Positions 12,647 through 12,846 of a stretch of 12,846 bases of DNA are shown here, in pieces. The DNA is from an uncultured Veillonella sp. (lineage in GTDB: Bacteria > Bacillota > Negativicutes > Veillonellales > Veillonellaceae). The notes beneath the pieces were generated by a model. That model made no database searches, was not told the DNA's origin, and worked only from the letters and a program-made list of their open reading frames with translations. Numbering within the stretch: position 1 is the stretch's first letter; each line of letters begins with the position of its first letter. The position numbers and the translations under genes were made by a program. The stretch is taken from positions 1-12,846 of the forward strand of contig USAV01000056.1 of NCBI GenBank assembly GCA_900552715.1. The letters are read 5' to 3'.

Positions 12647-12846
12647 ATGGCATTTGAAGACGGCAAAAAACTTAAAATTTTCACAGGTAATGCGAATCCT
12701 GCATTGGCAAAGGAAATTTGTGATTATTTAGGTTTGCCTTTAGGTGAAGCATTTGTAGGTCGCTTTAACAATGGCGAAGTACAAATTATGATTGATGAAA
12801 GCGTACGTGGCAAAGATGTATTTATCATTCAACCAACTAGCTATCC
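12647..12846 (+). CDS. prs: Ribose-phosphate pyrophosphokinase, N-terminal part (cut by window end)
   Basis: Prs makes PRPP from ribose-5-phosphate and ATP, the precursor of purines, pyrimidines, histidine and NAD. Only the first 66 codons are in the window. They read MAFEDGKKLKIFTGNANP, then ALAKEICDYLGLPLGEAF, GRFNNGEVQI and ESVRGKDVFIIQPTS, which is the well-known N-terminus of class I Prs, including the RF-(N/D)GE and ESVRG-DVF-IQ signatures. A GAAAGGG site lies 8 bases before the ATG. Its product PRPP is the ligand of PurR, encoded two genes upstream. Confidence 0.95.
   Translation, partial: MAFEDGKKLKIFTGNANPALAKEICDYLGLPLGEAFVGRFNNGEVQIMIDESVRGKDVFIIQPTSY

Noticed and set aside
1..12846. 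CRISPR array, rRNA, toxin-antitoxin pair or phage genes
   Set aside because: No regularly spaced identical repeats, rRNA signatures, or small paired toxin-antitoxin frames were found on either strand.

Overview
The window reads as a chromosomal segment of a low-GC Negativicutes bacterium, most likely Veillonella. This is an inference from gene content, AT-rich spacers and protein character: a NorV-like flavodiiron protein, a molbindin, a Bacillus-type PurR beside glmU and prs, and tandem NhaA antiporters. No single sequence here fixes the species.

Layout. (1) 1-1760: the C-terminal half of leuB, a terminator, then a two-gene unit of a Qac-type small multidrug resistance pump and an ECF-transporter S component, closed by a long hairpin terminator. 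The 3' end of the S-component gene has been copied into degenerate tandem repeats. (2) 1761-4654: a flavodiiron NO/O2 reductase gene (fprA/norV type, no rubredoxin domain) with a palindrome just before its ribosome binding site, followed 26 bp after its stop codon by a complete IS3-family element (3163-4632). (3) 4655-5238: on the minus strand, a 69-aa molbindin and a tRNA-Gly(CCC) with its own promoter and a shared hairpin terminator. (4) 5239-9112: a PepSY-TM membrane protein, then two tandem nhaA genes with their own promoter. The first NhaA has lost several residues of the pH-sensing cluster; the second keeps most of them. (5) 9113-10060: a secreted peptidoglycan-binding/3D-domain wall hydrolase flanked by two very long hairpins. 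(6) 10061-12846: purR, glmU and the start of prs. purR is preceded by a convergent pair of PurBox-like sites.

How the parts fit. The best-supported circuit is the last one: PurR carries a PRPP-binding motif, PRPP is the effector that releases Bacillus-type PurR from DNA, and prs, two genes downstream, makes PRPP. The PurBox pair suggests purR represses itself. The fprA, PepSY-TM and NhaA genes look like stress and ion homeostasis functions of an anaerobe, but nothing ties them into one system. I did not find a clearly undescribed multi-gene system. The most distinctive signals are the asymmetric NhaA pair, the IS whose left-end hairpin covers its own ribosome binding site, the extended hairpin terminators, and a possible terminator/Shine-Dalgarno switch before the SMR gene.
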